Assembly: GCF_900142985.1 (NCBI RefSeq)
Contig: NZ_LT670849.1
Location: 682,001-746,000 of the forward strand
Direction: 5' to 3'
Length of the DNA: 64,000 nt
Source of the DNA: Bradyrhizobium erythrophlei
GTDB lineage: Bacteria > Pseudomonadota > Alphaproteobacteria > Rhizobiales > Xanthobacteraceae
Of this stretch, positions 60,313 to 64,000 are shown piece after piece; position 1 is the stretch's first letter, and the number at the start of each line of letters is the position of its first letter. Both the position numbers and the translations under genes were made by a program. The notes below the pieces were generated by a model that did not search any database, was not told where the DNA came from, and worked only from the letters and a program-made list of their open reading frames with translations.

Positions 60313-60984
60313 CTAAACGGCGCAGCCGCGCAGGAACACCGCCGCGACGGCTTGCGCTCGCTGCTCCAGCTGTTCGCGCGTGGGAGGCGGCGCATGACCG
60401 AACAGCACCGCCCGCTGCGGCTGGAATACCAGCATGCCGAGCAGGATGCCGGCCGAAGTTTCCGCATCCTCGATCTTGACCAAGCCGCGTTCGCTCTGCG
60501 CACGCAGCCAATTGGCGAGCGTTTGCTCGGTCCGCCGGATCGCCTTGTGATAGAAGGTCTCCGCGATTTCAGGAAATTTTTCGCTTTCGCCGATGATCAT
60601 GCGCTGGAGCGAGATCACATCGCCGTCCAGGACCAGTTCGCCGCAAACGATCAGCGCCTCGCGCAACGCCTTCTCGATATTGCTGCCGTCGCACGCCCGA
60701 AAACGCACCACCGAAGCGAAGGTATCGATGCGGTCGGTGATCATCCCTTCGAACAGCGCCGCCTTGTTCGGTATCAAGCGATATAGCGTCTTGGTGGAGA
60801 CGCCGGCGCGGCGCGCCACGCTGTCCATGCTGGTCGCCGCGTAGCCATTGCCGGCAAATTCGTGCCGCGCCGCTTCAAAGATAAGCGCACGCGTGTCCTC
60901 GTCGCATCGCGCCTGCGGCCGCCCGCGGCCACGCCGCACTTCGGCACAGTCTTCCTGTTCTGTTTCGGTCTTCGTCGTGGTCAT
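60313..60984 (-). CDS. TetR-family transcriptional regulator
   Basis: 223 residues. A basic N-terminal tail (RRGRGRPQAR) leads into the TetR helix-turn-helix (about 30-75: AARHEFAGNGYAATSMDSVARRAGVSTKTLYR, edges quoted) and a helical ligand domain with AefR-like C-terminal features. ATG 60984 is chosen; the open frame extends 28 codons further, but that part is translated from a repeat hairpin and is not homologous. Divergent from the hlyD-emrB efflux operon, with its likely operator at 61171-61192. Confidence 0.9.
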   Translation of the reverse strand: MTTTKTETEQEDCAEVRRGRGRPQARCDEDTRALIFEAARHEFAGNGYAATSMDSVARRAGVSTKTLYRLIPNKAALFEGMITDRIDTFASVVRFRACDGSNIEKALREALIVCGELVLDGDVISLQRMIIGESEKFPEIAETFYHKAIRRTEQTLANWLRAQSERGLVKIEDAETSAGILLGMLVFQPQRAVLFGHAPPPTREQLEQRAQAVAAVFLRGCAV

Positions 60985-60989
60985 CGCGA

Positions 60990-61057
60990 GCGCCCACTTT
61001 CCGAAGTTCGTTCTCCATTGCAGCACCCACTTCACGAACTTCGGAAAGTCATGGGCA
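60990..61057. repeat. Twin-hairpin repeat, copy 6 (reverse, diverged), hairpin 2
   Basis: Inner arms CTTTCCGAAGTTCG (60997-61010) and CGAACTTCGGAAAG (61035-61048) perfect over 14 nt; outer ends GCCCA/TGGGC replace CTAG-type ends. An A/T-rich linker containing aaacatatcaatttt follows. Confidence 0.75.
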
Positions 61058-61077
61058 CTCGCAAACATATCAATTTT

Positions 61078-61151
61078 CGTACCGCTTATCGATCTGAAGT
61101 CCCTGATCGAACTCGCCGCTTGTGGTGCAGGGACTTCAGATCGGCGGGACG
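61078..61151. repeat. Twin-hairpin repeat, copy 6 (reverse, diverged), hairpin 1
   Basis: Inner arms GATCTGAAGTCCCTG (61091-61105) and CAGGGACTTCAGATC (61128-61142) perfect over 15 nt; outer ends CGTACCGC/GCGGGACG pair with one mismatch. The core GAAGT is shared with its hairpin 2 partner. Confidence 0.78.
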
Positions 61152-61170
61152 AGCCATGCTTTTAAATGAT

Positions 61171-61192
61171 GACTGTCATTCTATTGACAGTC
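61171..61192. promoter_or_regulatory. Candidate TetR operator
   Basis: GACTGTCA (61171-61178) and TGACAGTC (61185-61192), perfect 8-bp arms with 6-nt spacer; the left half is also an 11-bp palindrome ATGACTGTCAT. It overlaps the -35 hexamer of the efflux operon promoter. Confidence 0.78.
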
Positions 61193-61211
61193 CTAATATG
61201 CGCTGTATTTT
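61184..61211 (+). promoter_or_regulatory. Candidate sigma-70 promoter of the hlyD-emrB operon
   Basis: TTGACA (61184-61189) is a perfect -35; TATTTT (61206-61211) follows after 16 nt as -10. It is covered by the TetR-type operator, giving simple repression. Confidence 0.65.
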
Positions 61212-61301
61212 GGAAAACGTCAAGTTTCCTAATTGACCTTACCGAGGCGAAAATAGAACTCCGCTTTGACGGCAAGGGGTTAAGCCAAAAAGAGGACCGC
61301 C

Positions 61302-62531
61302 ATGACCCGCCATACCACTGATTTCGAAGCCGAACAGGCCGTTCCGGCCGATACTGCACAAAAGCTGGTTCCCTCGCCCGCTCCGGCGACGGAAATCGCA
61401 CAACCCGCCCCCAAGTCCGCCCGGAACGGCGGATTCCGCAAGCTTTTGCTGACTGGGGCCGCTGTCGCGGTGCTGGCCGGCGCATCCTGGTACGGCTTCG
61501 ACTACTGGACGGTCGGCCGTTTCCTGGTTTCGACCGATGACGCTTATGTAAAGGCCGACAACACCACCGTCGCGCCGAAGGTATCCGGCTATCTTCATGA
61601 AGTGCTGGTTGGCGACAACGAGCGCGTCAAGGCCGGCCAGGTGCTGGCGCGGATCGACGACCGCGACTTCAAGGTTGCGCTCGACCAGGCCAAGGCCGAC
61701 GTCGCTGCCGCCGAAGCCGCCATCGCCAGCAAGCGCGCGCAGCTCGACGTGCAACAGGCGATCATCGACGCCGCCAAGGCGACGCTGGACGTCGACACGG
61801 CGTCGGCGACCTTCACCATGCAGGAGAACAAGCGCTATACCGACCTCGCCGCCACCGGCTATGGCAGCGTGCAGAATGCGCAGAATGCGCAATCGCGCAA
61901 TGCCGGCGCGCTCGCCGCGATCGAACGTGACAAGGCCAACCTTGCCTCGGCGCTGAAGCAGGTCGAGTTGCTCAAGGCCGAGATCGCGCAAGCGGTTGCC
62001 ACGGCATCGCGCGCCAATGCGTTGCAGAACCAGGCCGAACTCAATCTCTCCTACACCACGATCATTGCGCCGATCGACGGCGTGGCCGGAAACCGTACGC
62101 TCCGCGCCGGCCAGTACGTGCAGGCTGGAACGCAGTTGATGTCGCTGGTGCCAACCAGCGGCGCCTATGTGATAGCGAACTTCAAGGAGACCCAGCTCAC
62201 CAACGTGCAGGCCGGCCAGGCGGTCGACATCGACGTCGACATGTTCCCCGGTCGGCCGGTGCACGGTCACGTCGACAGTCTCGCGCCGGCCTCCGGCCAG
62301 GAGTTCGCGCTACTGCCGCCGGATAACGCGACCGGCAACTTCACCAAGGTGGTGCAACGCATCCCGGTCAAGATCGCATTGGATGCATCGAGCGTTGAAC
62401 TTCGCCCGGGCATGTCGGTGATCCCGACCATCCAGACGCAGAAGCAGCAGCCGGCAACCGCGAGCGCGCCGCAGCCGGCCTCACATTCTACCTCACACTC
62501 CAGCGTCGCGCTGCTCGCGTCGCAGAAGTGA
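61302..62531 (+). CDS. HlyD/EmrA-family membrane fusion protein
   Basis: 409 residues. One N-terminal transmembrane helix (about 48-66), then the lipoyl half-motifs VAPKVSGYLHEVLVGDNERVKAGQ and NLSYTTIIAPIDGVAG flanking a long coiled-coil hairpin (about 125-230), and a beta-barrel domain with MSLVPTSGAYVIANFKETQ (edges quoted for the longer ones). It bridges the EmrB-like pump and an outer-membrane channel. No TolC-like gene is seen inside the window. The tail is rich in Pro, Ala, Ser and His. AGAGGA precedes ATG 61302; the next gene follows at 35 nt. Confidence 0.93.
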   Translation: MTRHTTDFEAEQAVPADTAQKLVPSPAPATEIAQPAPKSARNGGFRKLLLTGAAVAVLAGASWYGFDYWTVGRFLVSTDDAYVKADNTTVAPKVSGYLHEVLVGDNERVKAGQVLARIDDRDFKVALDQAKADVAAAEAAIASKRAQLDVQQAIIDAAKATLDVDTASATFTMQENKRYTDLAATGYGSVQNAQNAQSRNAGALAAIERDKANLASALKQVELLKAEIAQAVATASRANALQNQAELNLSYTTIIAPIDGVAGNRTLRAGQYVQAGTQLMSLVPTSGAYVIANFKETQLTNVQAGQAVDIDVDMFPGRPVHGHVDSLAPASGQEFALLPPDNATGNFTKVVQRIPVKIALDASSVELRPGMSVIPTIQTQKQQPATASAPQPASHSTSHSSVALLASQK

Positions 62532-62566
62532 GCGATGAAGCCAAAAAAGAGACCAAAGGTGATGCC

Positions 62567-64000
62567 ATGTCAGACCTTGCCCTCTCGACCTCATCCGCAA
62601 CCCCTCGTCGCGTCACGCCAGCTAACGTGACGCCGGCAGCGCCGGAGCGCGCCAGCGCCACGGTCTGGATAGCCGTGATGGCCGCCATGATCGGCGCGTT
62701 CATGGCGATCCTGAATATCCAGATCACCAACGCGTCGCTGCTCAACATCGAAGGCGGCATCGGCACCGGCGTCGATAACGGTTCGTGGATCTCGACATCC
62801 TACCTGATCGGCGAGATCGTGGTGATCCCGCTGACCGACTACCTCAGCCGCGTGTTCTCCTACCGCAACATCATTCTGCCGTTTGCGGCATTGTTCGCCG
62901 CGTTCTCCGTCGCCTGTGCCTTCACCCATGACTTGCCCTCGATGATCGCGATGCGCGGCTTTCAGGGCTTTTTCGGCGGCGTGCTGATTCCGATGGCGTT
63001 CACGCTGGTCTTCACCAAGCTGCCGAAGGCGCAGCAGCCGATTGGCTTGGCGATGTTCTCGCTTGCGGTGACTTTTGCGCCCGCGATCGGCCCGACCATC
63101 GGCGGCTATCTCACCGAGAATTACGGCTGGCAGACCATCTTCTTCGTCAATGTGATCCCCACCATCGTGATGGTCACGACGCTCTATTTCACGATCGAAC
63201 GGCAACCGATGCAGCTCGGCCTTCTGTCCGAAGGCGACTGGTTCGGCATTGCCACCATGGCGATCGGTCTGGCCTCGTTGCAGGCCGTGCTGGAAGAAGG
63301 CAACAAGGACGACTGGTTCGGCTCGCCCTTCATCGTCAAGCTCGCCGTTATTGCCGTCGTCAGCCTTTCGCTGTTCATCGCCAACGAGCTTCTGGTCGAA
63401 AAGCCGCTCTTACGTTTGCGGCTTCTGACCCAGCGCAGCTTTGGCCTCGGCACCGTTTCCGCCGTGTTCCTCGGCTTCGCTTTGTTCGGCTCGGTCTACC
63501 TGCTGCCGGCCTATCTCGGCCAGGTGCAGCACTACAACGCCGAGCAGATCGGAACGGTGCTGGCCTGGACCGGCCTGCCGCAGCTCCTGCTCATTCCACT
63601 CGTGCCGAAGCTGATGCAGCGCTTCGACGTTCGCCTGATCGCCTTTACCGGCATGGGGTTGTTTGCGCTCTCTGCCTTCATGAACACGACGATGTCGCTC
63701 GATTATTCCGGCGATCAACTGTTCATTCCGAATGTCATTCGCGCCGTCGGCCAGGCACTGACGCTGGCGCCGTTAAGCGCGATCTCGCTCGGCAGCGTGG
63801 CGCCGCAGGACGCGGCCGCAGCCTCTGGCATCTCCAACATGATGCGTAACCTCGGCGGCGCCGTCGGCACGGCGCTACTGTCCACCATCGTCACCAAGCG
63901 CGAACAGTTTCATTCCAACATCATCGGCCAGGCCGTCCATCTCGGCCGCGAGGAAGTCCGCGCCCGGATCGAACAGATGACCAACTTCTTCCTGGCGCAT
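62567..64000 (+). CDS. EmrB-type DHA2 MFS exporter (3' end outside window)
   Basis: 478 codons are open to the window edge. About thirteen to fourteen transmembrane segments; conserved pieces MAILNIQITNASLLNIEGG in helix 1, WISTSYLIGEIV, LTDYLSRVFSYRN, RGFQGFFGGVLIPMAFT (motif B) and LAVTFAPAIGPTIGGYL (motif C). Together with the preceding HlyD-like protein it forms a tripartite multidrug exporter controlled by the divergent TetR. ATG 62567 has AAAGGTG upstream. Only the last part of the C-terminal tail is missing. Confidence 0.93.
   Translation, partial: MSDLALSTSSATPRRVTPANVTPAAPERASATVWIAVMAAMIGAFMAILNIQITNASLLNIEGGIGTGVDNGSWISTSYLIGEIVVIPLTDYLSRVFSYRNIILPFAALFAAFSVACAFTHDLPSMIAMRGFQGFFGGVLIPMAFTLVFTKLPKAQQPIGLAMFSLAVTFAPAIGPTIGGYLTENYGWQTIFFVNVIPTIVMVTTLYFTIERQPMQLGLLSEGDWFGIATMAIGLASLQAVLEEGNKDDWFGSPFIVKLAVIAVVSLSLFIANELLVEKPLLRLRLLTQRSFGLGTVSAVFLGFALFGSVYLLPAYLGQVQHYNAEQIGTVLAWTGLPQLLLIPLVPKLMQRFDVRLIAFTGMGLFALSAFMNTTMSLDYSGDQLFIPNVIRAVGQALTLAPLSAISLGSVAPQDAAAASGISNMMRNLGGAVGTALLSTIVTKREQFHSNIIGQAVHLGREEVRARIEQMTNFFLAH

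Noticed and set aside
60985..61068. N-terminal extension of the TetR gene (28 codons)
   Set aside because: Encoded by repeat hairpin sequence and not like TetR N-termini; ATG 60984 is a better start.

Overview
The window is high-GC alphaproteobacterial DNA, most likely Bradyrhizobium or a close relative (Nitrobacteraceae). The evidence is the codon bias toward G/C, the many ABC/TRAP uptake and ring-cleavage catabolic genes, the LivHMGF-type cassette, and several intergenic palindromes of the kind I remember from Bradyrhizobium genomes. There is no rRNA, tRNA, CRISPR array, prophage or complete insertion sequence. Both ends cut through genes (pncB at the left, an EmrB-type pump at the right).

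Layout. 1-7.2 kb: housekeeping and signalling (pncB 3' end, an O-acetylhomoserine sulfhydrylase, an alpha/beta hydrolase, a PAS-GGDEF-EAL protein, an HtrA-like protease, a GNAT-like protein). 7.2-16.4 kb, minus strand: a ten-gene catabolic unit. It holds an FrsA-like hydrolase, an isochorismatase-fold hydrolase, two PuuE-like polysaccharide-deacetylase-fold hydrolases flanking a fumarylacetoacetate-hydrolase-fold protein, and a branched-chain-type ABC transporter. A divergent GntR regulator (16.6 kb) is separated from it by two palindromes sharing one half-site. 17.4-20.7 kb: htpG, a VOC protein and a small unknown gene. 20.9-32.5 kb: a type II secretion locus, with a single-domain prepilin peptidase, gspE-F-G-H-I-J-K-L-M-N on the minus strand mostly joined by 4-nt overlaps, and a divergent gspD secretin. 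32.5-39 kb: a Sel1 protein, dctA, a zinc alcohol dehydrogenase with an IclR regulator, a TRAP permease pair and RidA. 39.3-47.9 kb: an orphan NMT1-like binding protein with an amidohydrolase and a HAD hydrolase, an MFS permease with a GntR regulator, another alcohol dehydrogenase, a DUF6166-like protein and a fatty-acid-hydroxylase-family membrane protein with two small membrane proteins. 48-57.3 kb: an aldehyde dehydrogenase, then a five-gene plus-strand catabolic set, then a minus-strand PdxA plus DUF1537 kinase pair and the wreck of a hybrid histidine kinase. 57.3-64 kb: MarR with two tautomerase-superfamily genes and a DHA2 pump (one tautomerase carries all six cis-CaaD catalytic residues), then TetR divergent from an HlyD-EmrB efflux operon.

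The most unusual structure is a dispersed repeat built as a twin hairpin: hairpin 1, a 13-14 nt A/T-rich linker (type aaacatatatttg), hairpin 2, usually with CTAG ends. I find six loci (10.0, 20.7, 29.9, 39.2, 55.5 and 61.0 kb). Stem sequences differ between copies, yet arms stay complementary, and hairpins 1 and 2 of one copy share the same core word. This suggests a four-arm structure kept by selection or by arm-to-arm copying. One copy has replaced the end of livM and supplies its last ~24 codons. Another supplies the stop codon of a small gene. Others sit in promoter regions.
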